64,000 nucleotides of DNA, taken from contig NC_039368.1 in the NCBI RefSeq assembly GCF_003573695.1, positions 77,204,374 to 77,268,373 on the forward strand, in the 5' to 3' direction. The translations under genes and the position numbers were made by a program. Shown here one piece after another: positions 1 through 10,400 of this stretch (position 1 is its first letter; each line of letters starts with the position of its first letter). The notes beneath the pieces are model-generated. The model ran no database searches. It was not told where the DNA came from and saw nothing but the letters and a program-made list of their open reading frames with translations. This DNA is from Papaver somniferum (Eukaryota > Streptophyta > Magnoliopsida > Ranunculales > Papaveraceae).

Positions 1-1000
1 GAACAAGATACTGAAGAATGAAGTAATTAGGTCTTGTTTAGGAAATTGATTCTCTGAGCTGATGGAATTCTGGGATGTGAATGAATCTCTTGCAGATATG
101 TATGCTAGGGAGTGAATTCACAGAGAGATGATGCTAGTTCTGGTGTCAGGTGCCAAGATGTAGCTGATGGATGTTGTAGATGACATGGTTTTGCAGTGAT
201 GAACAGAGGGAAGAAGGAGAGGATGGTGAGTGTAGATAGTTATGAATCTGTGTTAATGTCCGTGGTTGAATTTGTTTACTCAAGAAGCTAGAGGAAGTAG
301 TTATCTGTGGTCAAGAGAATGATGGTGTTGGTTGAAGAAGCAGTGAAGAAATGATGTGGCTGAATTACAAGTAGTGAAGCAATAAATGTATGTTCAGGAA
401 TTGTAGGTGATGGAGAGTTGAGCTACAAAATGCAGTGTGATACTGCTGCTTTACAGATGAAATGGCTAGGTCAAGAAGGAGCTGTATGTGAGGTCTGCAC
501 TGGTGGAAGACAGCTAGTTGAAGCCGAGTAGTGAGAATGTGTTGAATAAATGGAAATCAAGATTGCAGGGGAGCTGTAATGATGCTGGAACAATTGTGCT
601 CGGATGCAGAGAATGAAGCTGTAGCACTGGTGGAAGACAGCTAGTTGAAGCCGAGTAGTGAGAATTTATTGAATAAATGGATCTCAAGATTGCAGGGGAG
701 CTATAATGATGCTGGAACAACTGTGCTGGGATGCAGAGGATGAAGCTGTAGCGGTATGGATTGAATGAATGGGTTTGTTAAAATTGCAGGTTGGGATTGA
801 ATGAGGATGTCCTATGCTGATGATGATGCTGTTACAGAAATTTCAGGAAGTAACAGGTGCAGTAGATTTCAGGTATACTCTGTCTTGATGCAATTATTGA
901 TTCAGTAAATTTCATTTGCTTGAATAGTCTGATATTGAACTGCAGCAACATCGAAAGTTGCTCCATTTTGTTTGCTGCATGCATCTCTTGGACTCTGTAT
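1..1000. other. No gene recognised; repeat-rich flank
   Basis: No open frame here has recognisable motifs and no exon with splice signals can be assembled. The text is rich in short variants of words such as CAGCTAGTTGAAG and contains the tandem duplication listed separately. It leads directly into an inverted-word array and may be the inner part of a degraded transposon whose left end is outside the window. Confidence 0.5.
497..752. repeat. Tandem duplication, unit 127 bp, two copies
   Basis: Two adjacent copies begin with GCACTGGTGGAAGACAG at 497 and at 624. They agree over most of their length, with scattered substitutions such as gaatgtgttg against gaatttattg. No coding capacity is evident. 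Similar tandem duplications of about 120 bp occur at 23616-23860. Confidence 0.9.
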
Positions 1001-1019
1001 TTTGGGGAAAATTAGAGAA

Positions 1020-1565
1020 AGTTGCTTTCACTTTTGGAGATAATTTAAGCTAGTTGATTCCATCTTTGAAGGCAACTTGAGCTAGTTGATTCCAGAATCG
1101 AAGGTAACTTGAGCTAGTTTGCCCCATTTTTTTGAGAAGCATGTGAAATTATCCTTATATATATATATATACATCTTAGAGTATTTGGGATGAATCTGTG
1201 GTGCAATGGTAGCACAACTGACTATATGTCAGAAGATGTGTGTTCGACTCACACTAGGTTCACTCATTTGTGTATAATTTTTATTTTTGGAGGCAACTTG
1301 TGATAGTTGCCTCCTTATCTGAAGACAACTTATGTTAGTTGCCTCCATATTTAGAGACAATTTGGGCTAGTTGCTTTCACTTTTGAAGACAACTTTGTGC
1401 CAGTTGCCTCCACTTTTGAAGACTATTTGGGTTTGTTTCCTCAGATTCGGAGACAACTGGAGTTAGTTGATTACATTTTGTTTTGCAACTTGTTCCTATA
1501 CACTATTTGTTGGAGACAACTGGAGCAAGTTGCCGCCGATATGGACACAACTTCAGCAAGTTGAC
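1020..1565. repeat. Array of short inverted words (GGCAACTT / AAGTTGCC)
   Basis: At least ten degenerate units of roughly 40-50 bp carry a word like GGCAACTTG followed after a few bases by its reverse complement AGTTGCC. The clearest case is a perfect 10-bp inverted repeat at 1289-1298 and 1305-1314 with a 6-base spacer. The tRNA-like sequence at 1192-1262 sits inside the array and the GGT/GGC tract follows at once. The architecture matches 22.3-25.8 kb, although the word is different there. Confidence 0.8.
1192..1262 (+). tRNA. tRNA-Trp-like sequence with anticodon ATA (probably a pseudo-tRNA)
   Basis: A 71-base cloverleaf can be drawn. The acceptor pairs GAATCTG with TAGGTTC (two G-U pairs). 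The D stem is GTGC/GCAC around AATGGTA. The anticodon stem is CTGA/TCAG around loop CTATATG. The T stem is GTGTG/CACAC around TTCGACT. The body closely resembles plant cytosolic tRNA-Trp, including the D arm, the CTGAC..TCAGAAG segment and the GGTTCA end. The anticodon position reads ATA (1224-1226) instead of CCA, the 27-43 pair is A-A, and the variable loop is 4 bases. Two T5 runs follow at 1278 and 1284, as a Pol III terminator would. It may be a decayed tRNA gene or the head of a tRNA-derived SINE; activity is unproven. Confidence 0.6.
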
Positions 1566-1570
1566 CCCAC

Positions 1571-1903
1571 ATGGTGGCGGTGGTCGTTGGCGGCAATGGT
1601 GGTTGGCGGCGGCGGTAGGTGGCGGTTATTGGCGGTGACGATGTGATTAATGCCGGTGGTAGAGTACAGTGGTGGTGTTGGTTAGCGGCGGCGGTGGTTG
1701 GCGGTGTTGGTGGATAGTGGTGGTGGTTGGCGGTGGTGGACAGTGGTGGTGATTGGCGGTGGTGGACAGTGGTGGTCGTCGGTGGTGGTGGTTGGTGGTG
1801 TGGTCATCGGTGGTGGTGGTCATCGGTGGTGGTGGGCGGTGGTGGCCGTCGGTGGTGGTGGGCGGCGGTGGACAGTGATGGTGGTGGTGGGCGGCGGTGG
1901 GCA
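1571..1903. repeat. GGT/GGC-rich trinucleotide tract
   Basis: About 330 bp built almost only of GGT, GGC, GGA and CAGTGG words on the plus strand, giving long open but meaningless Gly/Trp/Val-rich frames. It directly follows the inverted-word array. A second tract of the same kind at 25611-25793 also follows an inverted-word array. Runs of GG could in principle form G-quadruplexes. Confidence 0.9.
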
Positions 1904-2124
1904 GTAGAAGTACTGTTTTATTTATTTTTTATTTTTTTTGAATAATGGTGGATGGTTTTGCATGTACATTGAACCAAAAAGGATATCTTAGTAATGTATT
2001 AAGTTTAGTGATATCCGTAAAGATATAAAAAGTATTTTGGTAAGGGCGTTATAGTAAGGGTATTTAAATAATGTTCCATGCACTTAAACTAGGAGCAAGA
2101 GAGTACAACTTGATTTGTACAAAC

Positions 2125-2825
2125 CTGACTATTACCCACTTCTCGTTGGAATATGTTTTTCTCGACACCACGCCTGTAATGATTTCCCTGTTTAAGCAAC
2201 GGGTGACACATCCCTGTTCAAATTACAAATTACTCAACAATCAGAATTACATCCTCAAATGTACAAAGGAAAATCAAGTTGTTCATGTTGCACCACCTAC
2301 ATTATGTCTTTGCTAGCATGTTTAGTAGGCCAATTTCGAGATGTGCATAAATGATCTCACATACACCGCAATCAGAATGTTCTTGCAAAAACATCACATA
2401 CATACATATATCGAAACCCACTGACCCTCAATTGTGCCACCGGCCAGCATACACCTTAACCTCTATTCACCAATTGTAAGTTCACTACTCATGATGACAT
2501 GCACATACTCATCTAGTCAAAAGTATATTCAGTTCAAGAACTCCATTTTAACGTCGATTCCGCTTAGAATAGGGAAATTTTAGTACCTGAATTCTGTAGT
2601 GGGCGCACTCCAAGCAGACCCGAGTATTCATTTGAATGCAATTGTTTCCCACTGCATCTAATAGGATCTATACAGCAAAGATACGAGTGTTGGACACAGC
2701 CTGCGAACAAAAGAGGTGGATCATGATGAGAAAAATCATTGGAGTGTGTAAATAGTTCTGAGAATCAATTACTTACAAAAATTCATAAAGGAAAAAAAAA
2801 AAGGAGGAAAGAACTGACCTAACAT
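2125..2825 (-). pseudogene. Truncated copy of the 5' exons of the S12-fusion gene
   Basis: This is a diverged copy of the first three exons of the gene at 16864-20647. On the minus strand: exon 1 at 2819-2825 (ATG plus four bases), exon 2 at 2587-2700 (114 bp, the same length as in the long copy), exon 3 at 2125-2213. The GT..AG borders match. Exon 3 lacks 114 bp compared with its 203-bp counterpart, a loss of exactly 38 codons, so the frame stays open ([11 protein letters not shown] is shared). Later exons, including the S12 domain, are absent and the similarity ends near 2060. Similarity on the 5' side continues to about 2990. It could be a decayed segmental duplicate or a short expressed gene; the missing 3' part favours a pseudogene. 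Confidence 0.7.
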
Positions 2826-2990
2826 ATTTTGTCCGATCAATCTCCTATAAGCAGATAGTGATGTTAGAGCCTCTGACGATCATATGAGAACTTGGTTTTG
2901 TAAGAAAGAGAGACCAAAGTCGCTCTGCCGACTCTCGATGAAAACACAACACCGGCGCGCACAGATGAGACTTGAGAGAGATGAGGATGA

Positions 2991-3768
2991 TACAACTGAA
3001 ATAGTCACCCAAGCCTGTGTGCTATTCGTGTACCCAGTTTTCATGTGGTATCATTTCCCGGATGGATATTTTTTTGCTGTTAGAATTGAATAATTCTACG
3101 ACAAAGATACCGTGAAAAATCCCGAACAGAGATCTAGTGGTATTGGCCGGCCCTTCTAACATTGGATGTTTGTTGGAGAATCCGCCAAGAGACGTATTAG
3201 ATGTCCATCCATCCATCCACCAAAATACGGATTTGTACGGATAAAATCAGCAGATTTTGGTGTTTTGCTCGCCCCTACGGCCACTTACAAAATATGCAAG
3301 TGGACTCCGTGATAGTGGGCAATTTAGACGGACAATGCCAAAAATGAAAGGCAAACGTGAATGCAAAATTGGGGGCTAATATTGGCTCCTACAAGATTCT
3401 CAAGTTTATGGGATAGTTATACTAGTATTTTGTGCAAATTCACATCTCTCGCGTTGCTTATGTATTGCTTTTGTCATTTGATAACTGGGCTAAAAGAGGG
3501 GCCTATTCGGAAGACACAGAAGAGTATTCAATTTAGCCATGCGTATACGGAGGTGACAAATTGGGTAAAAGAGGAGCTAGATAATAGCCATGTGTGGTGA
3601 AAGTGTGGGTTATAATGGAAGGCAATTGATGTTTCGTATGATTGAGCACCAAGAACTCTAGATTTGGTTTGAGAGTCGGAATTCTTGTGCAATGAATCTG
3701 TTGATGCTAATGTAGAGTGTTCACCGATGTGTAAATGCTCTCTCATTTTGTTCGATGGAGAAAAATAC
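2991..3768. other. No gene recognised
   Basis: Open frames up to about 100 codons on both strands have no recognisable domain, no splice-linked partner and mutually overlapping positions. Nothing beyond short simple repeats such as (CATC)n near 3210 is seen. Confidence 0.5.
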
Positions 3769-3921
3769 GAAACATATTTTGAGGCATACTCAAGATTCGG
3801 CTGATAACCTACGTTTTTGCCTAGATTCGACTGATAACTCAAAATTCGGCTGATAATTTTTCAGCCGAACTTAGACAGATGTATGCCTCAAAACATTTGA
3901 GTATGCCTCAAAACATGTTTC
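3769..3921. mobile_element. MITE with 25-bp terminal inverted repeats and 8-bp target duplication
   Basis: The 153-bp element has terminal repeats at 3769-3793 and 3897-3921 that match at 24 of 25 positions when one is reversed (starting GAAACAT and containing TTTTGAGGCATACTCAA). It is flanked by a perfect 8-bp direct repeat AAAAATAC at 3761-3768 and 3922-3929. The interior holds copies of ATTCGGCTGATAA and an inverted copy, TTTTTCAGCCGAA. An 8-bp duplication is typical of hAT elements, but the termini are not the usual CAGGG/TAGGG form, so the superfamily is open. There is no coding capacity. Confidence 0.85.
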
Positions 3922-4031
3922 AAAAATACTAACATACTAGAAGACTTTCCTATGTCCAACCCATGTAGAACTTTTGAAGCAAACTCGGAGAGAGCCCATC
4001 CAATCAGGACACTACTCCCGCACGCATAATA

Positions 4032-4135
4032 CTCCCTCTGTTTTTGGAAAAGAGATACTTTCACTTTTTTATTTTAATCTAAAAATAGGCCAAATTGAAA
4101 AAGTGAAAGTACCTCTTTTCTAGAAACGGAGGGAG
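4032..4135. mobile_element. Stowaway-like MITE (Tc1/mariner type)
   Basis: A 104-bp element starts CTCCCTCTGT and ends ACGGAGGGAG, with terminal inverted repeats extending about 35 bp through GTACTTTCACTTTTT. TA dinucleotides flank both ends (4030-4031 and 4136-4137), as expected for Stowaway elements. It lies about 350 bp downstream of the kinase stop codon, in or beyond its 3' untranslated region. Confidence 0.9.
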
Positions 4136-4482
4136 TAGTATCGCAGTAGCAGGATAAGCAATGATCCTGTTAGCCAAGTGCCCTCTGCCTACTCAGTATT
4201 TATGTTATAAGAAAATTGCAATATTATAGAATCATGCAAACTTCTCAAGTAAGCTATAAAAACCAAAGGCCACATCACCAGCAAAACCTCCAGCCAGAAA
4301 GCAGTTGATATGAATACGTAGAATAACTAAAAAGTACTGACTTACTGCCGAATTCAAGCTTACAATGTCAAGACTAATAAAGGAGTTGTTTAATCACAAC
4401 AAGGCAGGGTCCGAATTATCAACATGACAGTCTTACATGGTTGTTCCATAACTTCACTAGACCTCTCACACCATGATTCAAA
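4136..4482. other. Probable 3' flank of the kinase gene
   Basis: No coding frame is seen. The stretch lies directly after the minus-strand stop codon at 4483-4485 and probably contains the 3' untranslated region. No poly(A) site can be assigned with confidence. Confidence 0.4.
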
Positions 4483-7400
4483 CTATGCAACTGCTACTGC
4501 ACTGCGCCACATGGTTAAGGGAGTAAATGGATCAGCTTCGGTTGTACCCTGTGCTTCTTCATGGATTTGGGAGCCTAAATTCGAAAGAGTAGTCACAACT
4601 TCTGCTATACGGGGTCTTTTGTGAGGTTCTGGTTGTACACACATTTTCGCAAGATCGAGAGCCTGGACAAGTTCACGACATGGATACTGTCCATTCATGA
4701 GGGGGTCCGCAATTTCTGGGAACTTCTTACTGTCTTCAAGTAATGGTCGTGCCTGCAATGTCAACATGGTGAAACGCTAAGGAAATGCACGAGAAAAACA
4801 AACTGCAAACTCTCATCAGATTGGAAAACAAGAATAAAAAAATGGAGAAAGAGGAATAAAAGTTACCCATGAAGTAAGATCGTGCTTTCCAGAACCGCGT
4901 ATGTTTTCCTCAACTAGCTTCTGCCCAGAGATCAACTCCAGCAAAACAACACCAAAACCAAAGACATCAGATTCCAAAGTGAGTACGCCAGTCTTCATAT
5001 ACTCTGGACCAATATAACCACCTCCTCGCACCAATTTTGAATGTATCGCCACATAATTACATTCAGGACCATGTCTTGCACAGCTGAAATCTGACAGCTT
5101 TGGATTATAATTTTCATCGAGTAAAATACTGGTACTTTTCAGGCCACTATAGATTACAGGAGGATCATTTTGATCACGCAGATATTCTAGAGCCTTGGCA
5201 ACACCCTCTGCTATCTTCATCCTAGTCTTCCAGTCTAGAGGCTCTTTGCCGGGTTCAAGGTCTACAACATAGAAGATCAAGTTAGTTCTTATAATTGATT
5301 CACCATGTCATGATACACAGGTGAGAAACCTTACCATGTAAATGAAGATTCAAGGATCGTGATGGCATAAGTTCAAAAACAATAATATTATCTTTCCCTT
5401 TATTACAGTAACCTATCATCTTGACGATGTTAGAATGCTTTACGGATCTGAGGATTTTAACCTCTTTGGACAAATCTGCCTCCTCATCAAACATTTTTTT
5501 CACAGCAACTTCCTGAATGTCAGCACATCAGCTAAACCAGTCACCACTGCAGACCAGTTCCAAGCACAGTCATCGGATACAGTTCAACAGAACTAAGAAG
5601 CATAACAGTCTTCCACAAGACCAGATAGTAAACGATTGTATTTGCGTTAAACTCGTCTCTCTAGTTATCCAAACAAACTAGAGATATCTTGTAATCACTC
5701 AAATATATAAATAAGGCATGGTTCTCCACAAGAGAAGTGTGGAAAACAATTCTACCAGAAACTCATTCTTCGACTTGGTATCAGCCTTCGATCCAAGATC
5801 GTTCCGCTCAATACAACCACAAAAAAAAAATAAAAAAAAAGCAAAACAAAACAAAAGCAGCACATATCCAGTAATCAAACACACCAAAACCTCAGTCACA
5901 AATGGCAGATGCAATAACTACTTTGCGTCAGGTTCAGATTCATCACCTAGTGACTCTGAAGCATACTGAAACCAACCATCACCTCTGGAAAGCACAGTTC
6001 AGACCAATTCTAAGAGGTTATGATCTCTCTAGCTTCGTTGATGGCACAAAACAAATACCACCCCGCACTCTTCCTGACAGTACAGATATCAATCTAGCTT
6101 TCACAGCTTATGAGTCTCAGGATTCACTCATTGTTGGCTGGTTAAATTCGACCCTAACACCGGAGGTTCTTAGCACAGTGTCTGAGCTCACAACATCGAA
6201 ATCAATCTGGGATGCATTGGAGGCTGAGTATGCTCCAAAAACCTTTGCTCACCAGAGCTGTCTCAAGAAGCAGCTTCACTGCATGTCCAAAGGTAACAAA
6301 AGTCTCAAAAATTATCTCAATGAATCTAAACAACTATTTGATCAACTAGCTGCCTTTGGTTACAATGTAACTGCTGAAGAAAAGAAGCAGTGTATCAGCA
6401 ATGGATTAAATCACACATATGATCCAATTGTAACTGCCTTGAGTACTGTGGAAGGTATGGATATACAGACTTTTACTTCTCATTTGTTGTCTTTTGAAAT
6501 GAGGATTGAGCAGCAACTTGCGCAAATCAAAACACCCATGGCCAACTTTGTAGCTACCAGTTCTTCTCCGTTTTCAAGCAAGGCACAACGCAAATTCAAC
6601 AACCAATCAAGAGGCCCACCGCCTCCAAACAACAACAATCAGCGTCATCCGCAGAATCAAAGACATTCGGCATTTTCAGATATTTGCTGCCAAATCTGTA
6701 AGAAACGAAATCATACAGCTGACCGTTGTTGGTTTCGTTATGAGCAAAGAAACACCTCTTCCATGAGACCTCCAGCTGCCTATCTGGATTTCCCTGGTGA
6801 TTCATCTGCAGACCAGTGGGTTACGGATTCCGGTGCAACCCATCACATGACTGCCAATGTGAACAATCTGTGTATCCCTCATGAATATGATGGCACTGAC
6901 ACATTCAAAGTGGGTAATGGCAATAATCTGCATATATCTCACGTTGGTAAGGCAGTTTTCATGTCTAACAATAGAAACTTCTGCCTAAACAATATATATC
7001 ATGTGCCTCACATAAAAACTAACCTACTGTTTGTATATCAATTCTGCAAAGATAATCAAGTTTATTTTGAGTTTCACAAAGATTTCTTTGTTGTGAAGGA
7101 CAACACCACGGGGGCACAACTGCTAAAAGGGAGGAATGAAAAGGGTCTCTACATTTTTGATGGTATAAAAGATCGTAGCACAGCTGTTTTTCCTACATCA
7201 TTTCTCTCTGCCAGTTTACCAGTATGGCATCAGCGGCTTGGTCATCCCATGCTTAGCACAGTTTCTAAGATAATAAGCAAGTTTTCTCTTCCAGTACTGA
7301 ATAAAAAGTTTGATTTTTGCCACTCTTGTCACATAAGAAAGAGTAGGCGTTTACCTTTCTCTAGTAGTTCCACAGTGTATGATGCACCTTTAAATCTAGT

Positions 7401-10400
7401 TGTTTCAGACATTTGGGTCTCCCCTGAAATTTCAAGAACTGGTTTCAGATATTACCTACTCTTTATGGATGTTTTCACACACTATACTTGGGTGTTTCCT
7501 ATGATCAAAAGATCAGATGCTTTTCTCATCTTTAAACAGTTTCATAAGCAAGTAGAAAACTTGACAGGTCATTCTATTAAAGTTTTCCAGTCTGACAATG
7601 CACTTGAATACCGAAAAATAACTTCCTATCTCAATGACTGTGGCATTAAGCATCGCTTCTCTTGTACACACACTTCATCTCAGAATGGCATTGCTGAGCG
7701 ACGGATTAGACATGTCACAGAGAGTGGCCTAGCCTTACTATTTCATGCTCATCTTCCTCAAGCTTTTTGGGCAGATGCTTTCACAACTGCGTGTTTTTTG
7801 ATAAATCGTCTTCCTAAGTCTTCTACAGAACCAAAAACACTAATAGAACTACTTTTCCACAAACCGCCAGACTATTCTATGCTTCGAGTCTTTGGATGTT
7901 TGGCATATCCTTGTCTTCTACCATATAACTCTCACAATCTAGAGCCTAGGTCTTTGCCCTGCATATTCTTGGGTTACAGCCCAGATCATAAAGGCTATGT
8001 TTTCCTGCACACTCCTACTAACAGGACATGTTAGGTTTGAAGAGACCACTTTTCCTTTCTCTTCTTCTACGCATCAGTGTCCTGAGGTAAGTCTCGACAC
8101 TCCTTCTACCAGTACAGAGTTCTTAAGTTCGTATGTGTTTATGCCTCAACAACAAGTCGATTCCAATTACAGCTGCAACGACCACACCATCCATCTCCAA
8201 TTCTACAGATGACAACATCAGTCGTCCAAGTACATCGGAGCATTCAGCTGTACCTTCTACACAACTGCAGTCTTCCACAGCTGATCAACCTGAAGCCCTG
8301 ACTCAAAATTCTTTGATCCAGCCTCGGAATACAATGGTCACTAGAGAAAAAGCTGGTATTTCGAAACCTGTCCAGAAGATTTCTCTTCTAACTACTAAGC
8401 ACCCACTACAAGATGACGGCTTCATGGAGCCTACCTGTTACTCAAAGGCTTGTTCAGTGCCTGAATGGAGATCAGCAATGGACTCTCAAATAAATGCTTT
8501 AATCAACAATGTCACTTACTCTCTGGTACCATATCAAAAGGGTATGAATATCGTAGTCTCAAAATGGGTGTTTTGTATAAAGAGAAATCCAGATGGTACC
8601 ATACAACGGTATAAGGCACGTCCGGTGGCCAAGGGATTTAACCAACAAGAAGGGTTAGACTACGGTGAAACCTTCTCTCCTGTGATTAAGCCCTGTACAA
8701 TCCGGTTAGTTCTCTCACTGGCAGTGATGAACGATTGGACATTGCGTCAGTTGGATGTTGAAAACGCTTTTCTTCATTGTGTCTTGGAAGAGGAAGTCTA
8801 TATGAAGCAGCCTCCTGGTTACGCTGATCCAAACTATCCTAATCACGTGTGTAGACTCCATAAGTCATTATACAGCCTTAAACAAGCACCACGTGCTTGG
8901 TTCTCCCGCCTCAGTAACCATCTCATGAAGCTAGGATTCACTGCTTCAATAGCTGACTCTTCATTGTTTATTCAAAAGAAAGGAAACTCTATTACATATA
9001 TATTAATCTATGCTGATGATATAATAGTGACAGGGTCAGACATCGGCGTTGTGGATACTCTGATTACGGATTTGGGATCAGAGTTTGCAGTAAAAGATAT
9101 GGGGGCTTTATCTTACTTTCTGGGAGTGGAGGTATTGCGACAAGGCCAGTCATTAGTTCTCTCTCAGAGAAAGTACGTTGCAGATTTGCTACGTAAAACA
9201 AAACTCGATGGTGTCAAGCCTGTGAGCACGCCGCTGGCTGCGTCTATGAAGCTACAGAAACATGGATCAACAAAGTTCCCTGATCTAACTCTCTATCGTA
9301 GTGTAGTGGGAGTATTACAATATCTACATATAACTCGTCCAGATATTTCTGTTGCTGTGAACAAAGCTTGTCAGTATATGCATGAGCCATATATAGAACA
9401 CTGGGAGATGGTGAAACGAATTCTACGATATCTAAAGCATACTGTCGAGTATGGTTTATTCATTAAACCTGGAAGAGATTATAATCTGCATGCATACTCA
9501 GATGCGGATTGGGCTGGCAGTCTTGATGACAGGAGATCGACAAGTGGATATTGTATTTACTTTGGGGGAAATCTTATTTCATGGAATGCACGCAAACAAA
9601 AAACAGTTTCCAAGTCCAGCACTGAAGCAGAGTATCGAGGTGTGGCAATTGAAACCTCAGAGCTAATCTGGATCCAGTCTCTGCTTGAAGAACTAGGGGT
9701 TGTTACGCCTACACCCACTCTTTGGTGTGACAACATTGGGGCCACGTATCTAACAGCCAAACCAATATTCCATGCTCGTACAAAACACATAGAGATAGAT
9801 TATCATTTTTTCCGAGAAAGAGTTGCACGAAAACAGTTACATGTTACGTTCATCAGCAGTCGAGATCAACTAGCAGATATATTTACAAAGGGGTTCCCAA
9901 CTCCGAGGTTTCAACTCATATGTGACAAGTTGAACATTCGTCAACTCCGGTTCAACTTGAGGGAGGGTGTCAGCACATCAGCTAAACCAGTCACCACTGC
10001 AGACCATTTCCAAGCACAGTCATCGGATACAGTTCAACAAAACTAAGAAGCATAACAGTCTTCCACAAGACCAGCTAGTAAACGATTGTATTTGCGTTAA
10101 ACTCGTCTCTCTAGTTATCCAAACAAACTAGAGATATCTTGTAATCACTCAAATGTATAAATAAGGCATGGTTCTCGACAAGAGAAGTGTGGAAAACAAT
10201 TCTACAAGAAACTCATTCTTCGACTCTGAAAAAATTCAGTTTATTGACACGTTAAACAGTCATCTAATAACATTTAGGACCATGTCATCTAATAGCATTT
10301 AGGAATAAAGGTAACAACAACTCTCACCTGGCCGTTTTCGAGAATCCCTTTATACACACGTCCCAATGTTCCTTCACCTAAAACACATCCGGTATCGGAC

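Larger units (their letters stand above)
5518..10225 (+). mobile_element. Ty1/copia LTR retrotransposon, Ale/Retrofit-like, nearly intact
   Basis: A 4708-bp element with 258-bp LTRs (5518-5775 and 9968-10225) that differ at 6 positions, and a 5-bp target duplication CTGAA. LTRs begin TG but end CT rather than CA. The primer-binding site TGGTATCAG directly follows the 5' LTR (initiator-Met tRNA type) and a polypurine tract precedes the 3' LTR. The gag has the LWKAQFRPILRGYDL form usual in the Ale/Retrofit lineage, which also has short LTRs. Order: gag, protease, integrase, reverse transcriptase, RNase H. Two frameshifts near 8030 and 8150 break the polyprotein. It lies antisense to the kinase gene. 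At 2.3% LTR divergence it is the youngest-looking retroelement in the window. Confidence 0.95.

Noticed and set aside
1192..1262. Functional tRNA-Tyr gene
   Set aside because: The body is of the tRNA-Trp type, the anticodon is ATA instead of GTA, and there is no intron as in plant tRNA-Tyr genes.
1698..1945. Long Gly/Val/Trp-rich open frames
   Set aside because: They are translations of the GGT/GGC tract and have no start context, domain or splice partner; the same holds for 25262-25921 on both strands.
3528..3842. Minus-strand frame of 104 codons
   Set aside because: It runs into the MITE at 3769 and has no recognisable motif; chance frame.
4424..4624. Plus-strand frame opposite the kinase C-terminus
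   Set aside because: A shadow of the kinase exon on the other strand.
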